Shown here piece after piece: positions 34,022 to 42,231 of a stretch of 64,000 nucleotides of DNA. The notes below the pieces were generated by a model. The model did no database searches and was not told the DNA's origin. It worked only from the letters and a program-made list of their open reading frames with translations. Each line of letters begins with the position of its first letter. The stretch's first letter is position 1. The position numbers and the translations under genes are program-made. Origin of the DNA: DATKJS01 sp964551995 (GTDB lineage Bacteria > Acidobacteriota > Aminicenantia > Aminicenantales > Saccharicenantaceae); assembly GCA_964551995.1 (NCBI GenBank), contig CAZKFD010000013.1:191968-255967 (forward strand), given 5' to 3'.

Positions 34022-36334
34022 GTGGGCAAGTCGCTCGTCATCGTCGAGTCGCCGGCCAAGGCGAAGACCGTCAACCACTATCTCGGCGGGGATTATCTCG
34101 TCAAAGCGTCCATGGGCCACGTCTGCGACCTGCCGAAAAAAAAGCTCGGCGTCGACGTCCAGGCGGACTTCCAGCCGACTTACCAGATCATCCCTGAAAA
34201 GAAGAAGGTCGTCCTCGAGCTCAAGCGGGCGGCGAAGTCGAGCGACCGGGTGATCCTCGCGGCGGACCCGGACAGGGAGGGAGAAGCCATCTCCTGGCAC
34301 ATCAGCCAGCTCATCAAGGACGACAACCCGCGCATCTCGCGGGCCATCTTCCACGAGATCACGAAGGAGGGGATCGAGGAAGCTTTCAGGACGCTGGGAG
34401 AAATCGACACGCGCAAGCTCGAAGCGCAGCAGACGCGCCGCATCCTGGACCGGCTGGTCGGCTATCTCATCAGCCCGCTTCTGTGGAAGAAGATCGGCAA
34501 AGGGCTGAGCGCCGGCCGCGTCCAGTCCGTGACCTTGAGGCTCATCTGTGAGCGGGAGAAGGAAATCCGGGCGTTCGTCCCCGAAGAGTACTGGACCATC
34601 ACGGCGCAGCTCGAAGCGGAAGTGCCGCCGGCTTTCAAGGCCTCGCTCGTGAAGATCGACGGCAAGAAGGCCAAGGTCAAGACCGCGGAGCAGGCCCAGG
34701 CGGTCGTCCAGGCCTGCGAGAGGGCGCCCTTCGTCCTCGATGGCATCAGGGTCCAGGAGAAAAAGCGCCATCCCGGCCCCCCGTATATCACGAGCACCCT
34801 CCAGCAGGACGCCTTCCGGATCCTGCGTTTCCCCGTCAAGAAGACGATGTTCATCGCCCAGAAGCTCTACGAGGGGCTGGAGATCGGCGAGCTCGGCCAG
34901 ACCGGGCTGATCACCTACATGCGAACGGATTCGGTCCGCATCTCGGAGGGGGCCCAGGCCGCGGCCAGGAAATATATCGAGCAGACCTTCTCGCCCGCCT
35001 ATGTCCCGGCCAAGCCCAACTTCTTCAAGAATGCCAAAAAAGCCCAGGACGCCCACGAAGCCATCCGGCCCGCGCACTTCGACTTTCCGCCGGACAAGGT
35101 CAAGTCCTTTCTCAAGAAGGAGGAATACGACCTCTACCGGATGATCTGGAACAGGTTTGTCGCCTCACAGATGGCCTCGGCCGTCATCGAGGAGACGGAG
35201 TTCGACATCGCCGTCCGGCCCGGCGAGGCGAAGACGGCCGTCACGTCGGACAAGGCCCCCGCCTACGGCTTCAAGGCCAAGGGCGAGGTCGTCAAGTTCG
35301 ACGGCTTCCTGGCGGCCTACCCGAACGGCAACGGCGAGAAGGAGCTTCTGCCCAAGGCCCGCGAGGGCGAGGTCCTCAAGCTCCTGGGCCTCGAGCCCAA
35401 GCAGAAGTTCACCGAGCCGCCGGCGCGCTACACGGAGGGGACACTCGTCAAGGAGCTCGAATCCCGGGGCATCGGCCGGCCGAGCACCTATGCCCCGATC
35501 ATCTCCACCCTTCAGGACAGGACCTATGTCGTCAAGGACAAGGGCAAGTTCATCCCCACGGACCTCGGGATGTACGTGACGGATTTTCTCGTCAAGTACT
35601 TCGCGGAGCTCATGGAGTACGCCTTCACGGCCCATATGGAGGAGGAGCTCGACGAGATCAGCGACGGGGAGCAGAAGGGGGTTGACAGCCTCCGCGAATA
35701 CTACAGCCTCCTCGACAAATACATGAAGGCGGGGCAGGAGTCGGAGGGCGTCAAACGGACGGGGATTCCGCTCGACGAGAAGTGCCCCAAGTGCGGGTCC
35801 CCCCTCGTCATCAAGGACGGCCGCTTCGGCCGCTTCAAGGCCTGTTCCGGCTATCCAAAGTGCAAATTCCGGGAGAGTCTGGTCAAGAAGGAGTCCAAGC
35901 CGCTCGACGAGAAATGTCCCAAGTGCGGGTCCCTCCTCGTCCAGAAGTTCGGGAAGTTCGGGCCCTTCGTTGCCTGCTCCAGCTATCCCAAGTGCAAGTA
36001 CATCAAGAAGGAGACCGCCGAGACCGGCATCGACTGCCCGCTCCGCTGCGGCGGGAAGATCCTGCGGCGCAAGACGCGCCGCGGGAAGATCTTTTACGGC
36101 TGCAGCAACTACCCCAAGTGCACCTTCGCCACATGGGACGAGCCGGTGAACAGGCCGTGCCCCTCCTGCGGGCAGAAATTCCTCCTCAGGAAGAACCTCC
36201 TGCGGGGCGAGCCCTATCTCCACTGCTGGAACGAAAAGTGCTCCTTCAAGGAGACCGTGCCCCGGGAAAAGGTCTGGGATGCGGCCAAGAAGGGCGAAGA
36301 CAACCCCGGAGCCGATGAACAAGGAACTGTCTGA
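34022..36334 (+). CDS. topA: DNA topoisomerase I
   Basis: 770 residues. It relaxes negative supercoils. A Toprim domain opens the chain (VIVESPAKAKTVNHYLG, ADPDREGEAISWH), the catalytic Tyr299 lies in GLITYMRTDS, and four zinc-ribbon motifs of CxxC type occupy the C-terminus from about residue 588 (CPKCGSPL, CPKCGSLL, CPLRCGGK, CPSCGQKF). GTG at 34022 has GAGGAG 7 nt upstream. It overlaps xerC by 20 nt. Confidence 0.96.
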   Translation: MGKSLVIVESPAKAKTVNHYLGGDYLVKASMGHVCDLPKKKLGVDVQADFQPTYQIIPEKKKVVLELKRAAKSSDRVILAADPDREGEAISWHISQLIKDDNPRISRAIFHEITKEGIEEAFRTLGEIDTRKLEAQQTRRILDRLVGYLISPLLWKKIGKGLSAGRVQSVTLRLICEREKEIRAFVPEEYWTITAQLEAEVPPAFKASLVKIDGKKAKVKTAEQAQAVVQACERAPFVLDGIRVQEKKRHPGPPYITSTLQQDAFRILRFPVKKTMFIAQKLYEGLEIGELGQTGLITYMRTDSVRISEGAQAAARKYIEQTFSPAYVPAKPNFFKNAKKAQDAHEAIRPAHFDFPPDKVKSFLKKEEYDLYRMIWNRFVASQMASAVIEETEFDIAVRPGEAKTAVTSDKAPAYGFKAKGEVVKFDGFLAAYPNGNGEKELLPKAREGEVLKLLGLEPKQKFTEPPARYTEGTLVKELESRGIGRPSTYAPIISTLQDRTYVVKDKGKFIPTDLGMYVTDFLVKYFAELMEYAFTAHMEEELDEISDGEQKGVDSLREYYSLLDKYMKAGQESEGVKRTGIPLDEKCPKCGSPLVIKDGRFGRFKACSGYPKCKFRESLVKKESKPLDEKCPKCGSLLVQKFGKFGPFVACSSYPKCKYIKKETAETGIDCPLRCGGKILRRKTRRGKIFYGCSNYPKCTFATWDEPVNRPCPSCGQKFLLRKNLLRGEPYLHCWNEKCSFKETVPREKVWDAAKKGEDNPGADEQGTV

Positions 36335-37199
36335 ATTTCTCGCCTATCTGCGTCATGAGCGGAACGCCTCGGCCCATACCATCGTCGGCTACGAGCGTGA
36401 TCTCCGGCAGCTTGCGGAGTACCTGCGGGAGAGCGGGGTCCGGTGGAACAGGGCGGGCAACGTCGTCCTGCGCGGCTTCCTGGCGTCGCTGCACGAGAGA
36501 AAGCTGGCGAAATCGACCATCGGCCGCAAGCTGGCCGCCATGCGATCCTTCTACGAGTTCTGCGTGAGGAGGGGGCGGATCGCGGAGAACCCGGCCCGGC
36601 TCCTGGCGACGCCCAAGCTGGAAAGACATGTGCCCTCCTTCCTGTCCGAGCAGGAGGCCGCGGGGCTCCTCGACCTGCCCCTGACCGACAAGCCCATCGA
36701 CCTCCGGGACCGGGCGATCCTCGAGCTGTTCTATGCGACGGGAATCCGGGTGAGCGAGCTCGTGGGGATCGACCTCGGCGACCTGCATCTCGGGGAACGG
36801 CTGGTCCGGGTCCGCGGCAAGGGAAAGAAAGAGCGGCTCGTGCCATTCGGACGGAAGGCGGCGGCGGCCCTTCAAGTCTACCTCCGGGTGCGGCCCGGTC
36901 TCCAGGCCGAAGCATCGTCGGAGAGCGCCGTCTTCCTCAACTACCGGGGCGAACGGCTGACGACACGGTCGGTCCAGCGCATGGTCCGAGCGGCCATCCG
37001 AAAGACGGCCGTGAACCGGAAGATCAGCCCCCACTCGCTCCGGCATTCCTTCGCTTCTCATCTCCTCGGCCGGGGGGCGGACCTGCGTGTCATCCAGGAG
37101 CTTCTGGGCCACTCGAGCCTGGCCACGACGCAGAAGTACACCCACGTCGATCTCCGGCAGCTGCTCACCGTCTATAGAAAAAGCCATCCGCGGTCATGA
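36315..37199 (+). CDS. xerC: Tyrosine recombinase XerC-type
   Basis: 294 residues. The N-terminal SAM-like core-binding domain is followed by the catalytic domain with Arg in TGIRVSELVGI, HSLRHSFASHLL, the LLGHSSLATTQKYTH block and the nucleophile Tyr. These residues are all intact. Together with its size and place after topA this points to the chromosome-dimer resolvase XerC, not to a phage integrase. ATG at 36315 lies in the topA end. XerC versus XerD cannot be told for certain. Confidence 0.9.
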   Translation: MNKELSEFLAYLRHERNASAHTIVGYERDLRQLAEYLRESGVRWNRAGNVVLRGFLASLHERKLAKSTIGRKLAAMRSFYEFCVRRGRIAENPARLLATPKLERHVPSFLSEQEAAGLLDLPLTDKPIDLRDRAILELFYATGIRVSELVGIDLGDLHLGERLVRVRGKGKKERLVPFGRKAAAALQVYLRVRPGLQAEASSESAVFLNYRGERLTTRSVQRMVRAAIRKTAVNRKISPHSLRHSFASHLLGRGADLRVIQELLGHSSLATTQKYTHVDLRQLLTVYRKSHPRS

Positions 37200-37353
37200 G
37201 GCCGTGACCGGGCGCGGGGGGCGGAGTTGCGCCGGGCCGGCGGGCCAACGCGGGTTTCCCTTTTCCGGCGGATCTGTCGCCTTCCGTTGTCCACTCGGGC
37301 CTCAGTGATTTTATATCCTATTGATAATAAATAATGTTGCAGGGAGACACGCT

Positions 37354-37369
37354 TGGCATCGCTCTTGCA
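37354..37369 (+). promoter_or_regulatory. Sigma-54-type (-24/-12) promoter
   Basis: TGGCATCGCTCTTGCA has the GG and GC dinucleotides exactly 12 bp apart, and TTGC at -12, as needed by RpoN. Transcription would start near 37380, 19 nt before the ComEA-like gene, which has a strong AAAGGAGG site. Confidence 0.7.
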
Positions 37370-37398
37370 TTTCCGGACGGAGAAAGGAGGTCGTTTCC

Positions 37399-37710
37399 AT
37401 GACCGTAAGAACCAACAAAGGGCTGGCCTTAGGGCTGGCGGCAGCGCTTCTCGTCCTGTCCGTGTCCGGGGCCTATGGCCAGACGGGCGCCGCGAAGGCC
37501 AAAATCAACATCAACACGGCGAGCCAGGCCGAGCTCGAAACCCTGCCGAGGATCGGACCGGCCGTGGCCCGGAAGATCATCGAGTACCGGACCACGAACG
37601 GAGACTTCAAGAAGATCGAAGACATCATGAAGGTCAAAGGGATCAGTGAGAAGATCTTCGCCCAGATCAAGGACCTGATCACCGTCGGCCAGGATAGTCC
37701 AGCCAAATAG
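37399..37710 (+). CDS. ComEA-like helix-hairpin-helix DNA-binding protein
   Basis: 103 residues: a signal peptide (about 1-27), then two HhH motifs with ININTASQAELETLPRIGP and FKKIEDIMKVKGISEKIF. This is the ComEA C-terminal domain, which binds incoming double-stranded DNA in the periplasm during competence. It lacks the N-terminal membrane-anchor and linker domain of Bacillus ComEA, as in many Gram-negatives. With dprA 3.4 kb upstream it suggests a natural transformation capacity. ATG at 37399 has AAAGGAGG eight nt upstream. Confidence 0.88.
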   Translation: MTVRTNKGLALGLAAALLVLSVSGAYGQTGAAKAKININTASQAELETLPRIGPAVARKIIEYRTTNGDFKKIEDIMKVKGISEKIFAQIKDLITVGQDSPAK

Positions 37711-37712
37711 GC

Positions 37713-37733
37713 GGAAGGGGGCGTCCCCCTTCC
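37713..37733 (+). terminator. Hairpin after the ComEA-like gene
   Basis: GGAAGGGGG pairs with CCCCCTTCC over a 3-nt loop. No T run follows. A second hairpin (GAAGGCC/GGCCTTC, 37745-37763) overlaps the end of the convergent rdgB, so the two together could stop transcription in both directions. Confidence 0.5.
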
Positions 37734-37751
37734 CCTCCGGCCCGGAAGGCC

Positions 37752-38366
37752 CTACCGGCCTTCTTCCTTGATATAGGCTTTGAGGAAAGCCCTGAGCTTG
37801 GCCAGGGCCCGGCCGCGATGACTGACCGCGCTCTTGAGCCGGGGAGGAAGTTCGGCGAAGGTCCTGCGGAGGGGAGGGTAGTAGAACAGAGGGTCGTAAC
37901 CGAAGCCGTTTTCGCCCCGGGGTTCGAATGCGATGCGACCTCGCACCTCGCCCCGGATTTCCTTGATTACCCGGCCGCCGTCGGCAAGGACCATGGCGCA
38001 GACAAAGCGGGCCCCCCGCGCGCGGCCGGGGACGTTCCTGAGAAGCCGGAGCACCTTGCGGATATTCTTGGCGTCCGTGGGGCTGGGCCGGGAGAAGCGC
38101 GCCGAGCGGACGCCCGGGGCCCCGCCGAGCGCGTCGATCTCGAGGCCGGAGTCCTCGGCCAGGGTCAGGCCCTTCCACTTCCGGCCGTAAAACAGCCCCT
38201 TGGCCCGGGCGGTCTCCTCGAATGTCGCCCCTCGTTCGCGGTGGCCGACGCGCGGCAGGGCATCCCGGAGGCCGAGAACCGTCAGGGGCAGACCTTTCAA
38301 GGCGGCGCGGATCTCCCGGACCTTGCCCGGGTTGGTCGTCGCCAGGAGGAGGACGGTCCTACTCAA
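37752..38366 (-). CDS. rdgB: XTP/dITP diphosphatase (RdgB/HAM1)
   Basis: 204 residues. It removes non-canonical purine triphosphates. LLLATTNPGKVREI at the N-terminus, LTLAEDSGLEIDALGGAPGV near 67 and the GFGYDPLFYYPPL block near 153, together with SAVSHRGRAL near the end, are all present. It overlaps the MgtC-type gene by 8 nt. Confidence 0.94.
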   Translation of the reverse strand: MSRTVLLLATTNPGKVREIRAALKGLPLTVLGLRDALPRVGHRERGATFEETARAKGLFYGRKWKGLTLAEDSGLEIDALGGAPGVRSARFSRPSPTDAKNIRKVLRLLRNVPGRARGARFVCAMVLADGGRVIKEIRGEVRGRIAFEPRGENGFGYDPLFYYPPLRRTFAELPPRLKSAVSHRGRALAKLRAFLKAYIKEEGR

Positions 38367-39006
38367 CCTTCAGCTCTTCGATGTCCGCGAGCTCGAACAG
38401 GCCCTGGTTGAATTCCTGCTCTTTCTCCTCGGCGGCGGAAAACAGGAAGCTCACGATGTAGGATTTCCCTTCGCCCTTCAGCGTCAGTTTCTCCAGCCGG
38501 ATACCGTGATGCAGGGCGAGCTTGCGGAGGCTCGACAGGATGTAGGGCCGCTCGCTGAATTTGACGCGGTACTGGAACTGGGATTTCCGGAGGTAGAATT
38601 CCTCGACGCGCCGGAAGAGGACGAGCGTGAGGATGGTCAGCGCGGTGAAGATGAGAGCCGGGACGTAATAGCCGGCCCCGATCACGAGGCCCAGGCCCGC
38701 CACGAGCCAGATCGTCGAGGCGGTCGTCAGTCCGGCGATCACTCCGCGCTCGTGGAGGATGGTTCCCGCCCCGAGGAAGCCGACCCCGGTGACGACGCCG
38801 GCCGCCATCCGGATCATTGTGTCGGTCGTGCCGCCCTTGGCCTGGATGAGAAGTACGGCCATGGTCATCATCATGGCCGAGCCGACGCAAACGAGAATGT
38901 TCGTCCGGAAGCCGGCCGGCTTTTGGCTGGCCTCCCTCTCGAGGCCGATCAGTCCCCCCAGGGCGATAGCCAGCACCAGTTTCAGGATGACTTGGATGAT
39001 GTCCAT
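38359..39006 (-). CDS. MgtC/SapB-family membrane protein
   Basis: 215 residues with about five membrane helices in the N-terminal 140, including ALGGLIGLEREASQKPAGFRT split around the conserved GLERE, and GVGFLGAGTIL. A cytosolic C-terminal ACT-like domain follows (from about 145). MgtC proteins modulate growth under low Mg2+ and, in pathogens, ATP synthase; many bacterial members have unknown roles. GGAGGGGAG precedes the ATG. It has its own promoter upstream. Confidence 0.88.
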   Translation of the reverse strand: MDIIQVILKLVLAIALGGLIGLEREASQKPAGFRTNILVCVGSAMMMTMAVLLIQAKGGTTDTMIRMAAGVVTGVGFLGAGTILHERGVIAGLTTASTIWLVAGLGLVIGAGYYVPALIFTALTILTLVLFRRVEEFYLRKSQFQYRVKFSERPYILSSLRKLALHHGIRLEKLTLKGEGKSYIVSFLFSAAEEKEQEFNQGLFELADIEELKVE

Positions 39007-39064
39007 GGAATCTCCCCTCCGGAAGGTTCGCGGCCTCTGCCCGAAGCGCCGGTTTCCGTCCCTT

Positions 39065-39093
39065 TATTTAGCACCTGAGGGGGAGGTTGTCAA
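39065..39093 (-). promoter_or_regulatory. Promoter of the MgtC-type gene and rdgB
   Basis: Minus-strand TTGACA (39088-39093), exactly 17 bp, TAAATA (39065-39070). Divergent from eno. The leader would be about 50 nt. Confidence 0.7.
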
Positions 39094-39224
39094 TTCCGGT
39101 CCCGGCCGGCGGCTCTGGAGAAATCCCCCGGATCGTGCTAAAATTTTTCGAACAGTCGGCGGCCGCGAGCGTTTCTGCGGTGAGGCCCTTTTCGGCGGGC
39201 CGGCCAGAGCAAGGAGAGTCGAAA

Positions 39225-40508
39225 ATGTCCACTTTTATCAAGAGAGTCCATGCCCGAGAGATCCTCGATTCCCGAGGCAATCCGACGGTCGAGGTTGAGG
39301 TCGCGCTAGACGACGGCTCATCGGCGCGGGCCGCCGTCCCATCCGGGGCCTCGACGGGGGTTCACGAAGCCCTGGAGCTCAGGGACGGGGAAAAGAGCCG
39401 TTACCAGGGCAAAGGCGTTCTCAAGGCGGTCGAGCACGTTAATATCGACATCGCCGAGGCGGTGCGGGATCTGGACGCCCTCGACCAGGCCGGTGTGGAC
39501 AAGGCTATATTGACCCTCGACGGGACGGATAACAAGGGCAAGCTCGGGGCCAACGCCATCTTGGGCGTGAGCCTGGCCGTGGCGCGCGCGGCGGCCGCGT
39601 CCGTACGGCTGCCCCTGTATCGCTATCTCGGCGGCATCTCGGCCAGCCTGCTGCCGGTGCCCATGTTCAACATCCTGAACGGCGGAGTGCACGCCAATTG
39701 GCAGAGCACCGACCTCCAGGAGTTCATGATCGCTCCGGTCGGGGCCCCGAGCTTCCGCGAGGCCCTGCGCTGGGGCGCCGAGATCTATCACGTCCTCAAG
39801 GGCGTCTTGAAGGGCGCCGGGTTGTCGACGGGTGTCGGCGACGAGGGCGGGTTCGCTCCGGCCTTCAAGAAGAACGCCGAAGCCGTCGAGACCATTCTGA
39901 AGGCAATCGAGAAAGCGGGCTACAGGCCCGGCGACGACATCGTGCTGGCCGTGGACGGGGCGACGAGCGGGATCTGCGAGGACGGCCTGTACCATCTGCG
40001 GACCGAGAATAAGAAAGTGGGGGCCGAAGAAATGGTCCGGATGTATGAAGCCTGGGTCCGCAAATATCCGATCCTCGTCCTTGAGGACGGTCTGGCCGAA
40101 GACGATTGGGGCGGATGGAAGCTTCTGAACCGGGCCCTCGGCGATAAGATCGAGCTCGTCGGAGACGACCTCTTCGCCACGAACGTCAAGCGCATCGCGA
40201 AGGGGATCGCGGAGAACGCCGCCAACGCCGTCCTGATCAAGCTCAACCAGATCGGGACGCTGACGGAAACCGTGGCTGCGATCGGCTTGGCTCGCAAGGC
40301 GGGTTGGGGGGCCATGATCTCCCATCGGAGCGGCGAGACGGTCGACAGCTTCATCGCCGACCTCACGGTGGCCATGGGCACCGGACATCTCAAGACCGGG
40401 GCGCCCTGCCGAGGCGAGAGGGTCGAGAAATACAACCAGCTCCTGAGGATCGAGGAGGAGCTCGGCTCCAACGCCGTTTATGCGGGGCGGAAAGCGTTCG
40501 TTCGGTGA
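39225..40508 (+). CDS. eno: Enolase
   Basis: 427 residues. It interconverts 2-phosphoglycerate and phosphoenolpyruvate in glycolysis. AREILDSRGNPTVEV, SGASTGVHEALELRD, the active-site NILNGGVHANW and GDEGGFAP, LEDGLAEDDW and the C-terminal ISHRSGETVDSFIADL are all intact. ATG at 39225 follows AAGGAG by 9 nt. A weak promoter (TGGAGA, 17 bp, TAAAAT at 39139-39144) precedes it. Confidence 0.97.
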   Translation: MSTFIKRVHAREILDSRGNPTVEVEVALDDGSSARAAVPSGASTGVHEALELRDGEKSRYQGKGVLKAVEHVNIDIAEAVRDLDALDQAGVDKAILTLDGTDNKGKLGANAILGVSLAVARAAAASVRLPLYRYLGGISASLLPVPMFNILNGGVHANWQSTDLQEFMIAPVGAPSFREALRWGAEIYHVLKGVLKGAGLSTGVGDEGGFAPAFKKNAEAVETILKAIEKAGYRPGDDIVLAVDGATSGICEDGLYHLRTENKKVGAEEMVRMYEAWVRKYPILVLEDGLAEDDWGGWKLLNRALGDKIELVGDDLFATNVKRIAKGIAENAANAVLIKLNQIGTLTETVAAIGLARKAGWGAMISHRSGETVDSFIADLTVAMGTGHLKTGAPCRGERVEKYNQLLRIEEELGSNAVYAGRKAFVR

Positions 40509-40527
40509 TGCCCGTCGAGGGGCGCGA

Positions 40528-40707
40528 GTGTGGGGGATCGTCTTTTTCGTCAGCCTGATTTTCGCCCCTCTGGCCGCCGCCTTCGCCATCACTGACGCGG
40601 GGTATGCCAAGCACTTTGTAGTCAAGCGGCGTGTCCTTCAGCGATCGTTGGAGACGGCCCTCGCGGCGCCCGCTTTCTTCTTGATCGTGCCGCCGCTGCT
40701 CGTCTAG
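40528..40707 (+). CDS. Possible small membrane protein
   Basis: 59 residues from GTG at 40528, with two hydrophobic segments: IVFFVSLIFAPLAAAFAIT and ALAAPAFFLIVPPLLV. GAGGGGCGC sits just upstream. It begins 20 bp after eno and no family was recognised. Two clean helices in a compact frame between eno and the Rrf2 promoter make it plausible. Confidence 0.5.
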   Translation: MWGIVFFVSLIFAPLAAAFAITDAGYAKHFVVKRRVLQRSLETALAAPAFFLIVPPLLV

Positions 40708-40733
40708 CTCATTCCGGCTCCCTAAGAAATCCC

Positions 40734-40762
40734 TTGACATCCCGGCTTCTCCCATGTTAAAT
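40734..40762 (+). promoter_or_regulatory. Promoter of the rrf2-pstSCAB operon
   Basis: TTGACA (40734-40739), 17 bp, TTAAAT (40757-40762). The region just downstream carries the palindrome listed next. Confidence 0.65.
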
Positions 40763-40764
40763 GA

Positions 40765-40790
40765 TTTAGTCTATTGATTTAGTCGACTAA
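40765..40790 (+). promoter_or_regulatory. Likely operator for the Rrf2 regulator
   Basis: TTAGTCGACTAA (40779-40790) is a perfect 12-bp palindrome, and its half TTTAGTC is repeated 13 bp upstream (40765-40771). It lies between the -10 and the start codon of the Rrf2 gene, where binding would block transcription, so autorepression is the simple reading. Confidence 0.6.
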
Positions 40791-40801
40791 GAGCAGAACC
40801 G

Positions 40802-41260
40802 ATGCGGCTTTCGACGAAGGGCGAATACGCGAGCCGAGCGATGCTCGAGCTCTCCCTCCGTCATGAGACCGGCCCCCTTCATATCCGGGAGATATCCGAG
40901 GCCCAGAACATCCCCCTGCGGTTCCTGGAGCAGATCCTCCTCCTCCTAAAGCGCGCCGGATACCTCAAGAGCCGCAAGGGCCAGAGGGGCGGCTATGTCC
41001 TGTCGAAGCCGCCGTCGGAGATCACCGTGGCCGAGGTCATCCGGGTTATGGACGGGCCGCTGGCCCCGATCGACTGCGTCAGTGTCATGGCGCACGAGGC
41101 CTGCCCGATGGAAACGGCGTGCGGGTTGCGGTGGCTGTGGAAGGACGTCCGTGATGCCGTGGCGGGGATTCTGGAGCAGACGACTTTCGCCGATCTCGTG
41201 GCGAGGAGCAGGCTCGCGCGGCAGGCCGGACGGCCGGCGCGCAGCCGGAGCGGGCGATGA
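40802..41260 (+). CDS. Rrf2/IscR-family transcriptional regulator
   Basis: 152 residues. The winged-helix N-terminus MRLSTKGEYASRAMLEL and GYLKSRKGQRGGYVLSKPP are the Rrf2 signature. Three cysteines, C92, C101 and C107, occupy the region that binds a [2Fe-2S] cluster in IscR, though the spacing differs (Cx8Cx5C). It therefore probably senses iron-sulfur, redox or NO status. Its stop overlaps the pstS start, so it heads the phosphate operon and may control it. Confidence 0.9.
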   Translation: MRLSTKGEYASRAMLELSLRHETGPLHIREISEAQNIPLRFLEQILLLLKRAGYLKSRKGQRGGYVLSKPPSEITVAEVIRVMDGPLAPIDCVSVMAHEACPMETACGLRWLWKDVRDAVAGILEQTTFADLVARSRLARQAGRPARSRSGR

Positions 41261-42231
41261 GAAAAGGGGTCCTGGCACTGATCGTGGTTCTCGGAGCGGC
41301 CTTCGCCGCCCCGAGGCTCTCCGGGCGGCCGGCGCGCGAGGAATTGCGCGGGCGCCTCTCGGTCTCCGGCGCGTGGGCCCTCTATCCCCTGGCCATCAAG
41401 TGGGCCGAGGAGTTCCAGCGGCTCCATCCCGGGGTCCGGATCGACATCCAGGCCGGCGGCGCGGGCAAGGGCGTCGCCGACGTCCTGGGCGGTGCGGTCG
41501 ATATCGGCATGGCCTCGCGGGAGATCAGCCCGGCCGAACGGGAGAAGGGCGCCGTGGCTGTGGCCGTCGCCAAGGACGCCGTCGTGGCGACCCTGAACCC
41601 GAAGAACCCATTTCTGGACGATCTCAGGCGCCGGGGCCTCAGGAAAGAGGACTTGGTCCGGATCTGGATCACGCAGACCGCCCGGACGTGGGGGGCGCTC
41701 GTCGGCCGGACTGACGGCGCCGCGATTCATGTCTATACCCGCTCGGACGCCTGCGGTGCCGCGGAAACCTGGGCGGCCTATCTCGGCCGGCGGCAGGAGG
41801 ACCTCGCCGGCGTCGGCGTCTACGGGGACCCCGGGCTGGCCGAAGCCGTTAAGCGGGATCCTCTCGGGATCGGCTACAACAATATCAGTTTCGCCTACGA
41901 CCTCAAGACGAACAAGCCGGTCGATGGGCTTGCGATCTGCCCCCTCGACCTCAACGGCAACGGCCGGCTTGACCCCGAGGAGCGGATCTACGACACGCGC
42001 AGCGACCTCATCCGGGCGATCGCCGCGAACGTCTATCCGTCCCCCCCGGCCAGGGATCTCTATTTCGTCATGAGGGGACGTCCGGGGGGCTCCCCGCTGG
42101 TCGAATTCATGAAGTGGGTTCTGACCGACGGGCAGAAGTACGTGACGGAGATGGGATACCTTCCCCTCGGTCCCGAACGGACCGCGCGGAGCCTGGCCCT
42201 GGTCGGGGGTCCCGGAGCGGGCAGGAAATGA
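41257..42231 (+). CDS. pstS: Phosphate ABC transporter substrate-binding protein
   Basis: 324 residues. A signal peptide (about 1-24) leads to a PstS-type fold with LSVSGAWALYPLAIKWAEEF, GGAGKGVADVLGG, and the phosphate-contact region TRSDACGAAETWAAYL near 165. It captures phosphate in the periplasm. An insertion near residue 231 reads DLNGNGRLDPEE, an EF-hand or dockerin-like calcium loop. It overlaps the Rrf2 gene and pstC by ATGA junctions. Confidence 0.88.
   Translation: MRKGVLALIVVLGAAFAAPRLSGRPAREELRGRLSVSGAWALYPLAIKWAEEFQRLHPGVRIDIQAGGAGKGVADVLGGAVDIGMASREISPAEREKGAVAVAVAKDAVVATLNPKNPFLDDLRRRGLRKEDLVRIWITQTARTWGALVGRTDGAAIHVYTRSDACGAAETWAAYLGRRQEDLAGVGVYGDPGLAEAVKRDPLGIGYNNISFAYDLKTNKPVDGLAICPLDLNGNGRLDPEERIYDTRSDLIRAIAANVYPSPPARDLYFVMRGRPGGSPLVEFMKWVLTDGQKYVTEMGYLPLGPERTARSLALVGGPGAGRK

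Noticed and set aside
36315..37199. xerC as a phage integrase
   Set aside because: Length, intact catalytic residues and position in the topA operon fit the housekeeping dimer resolvase; no att site or phage genes are nearby.
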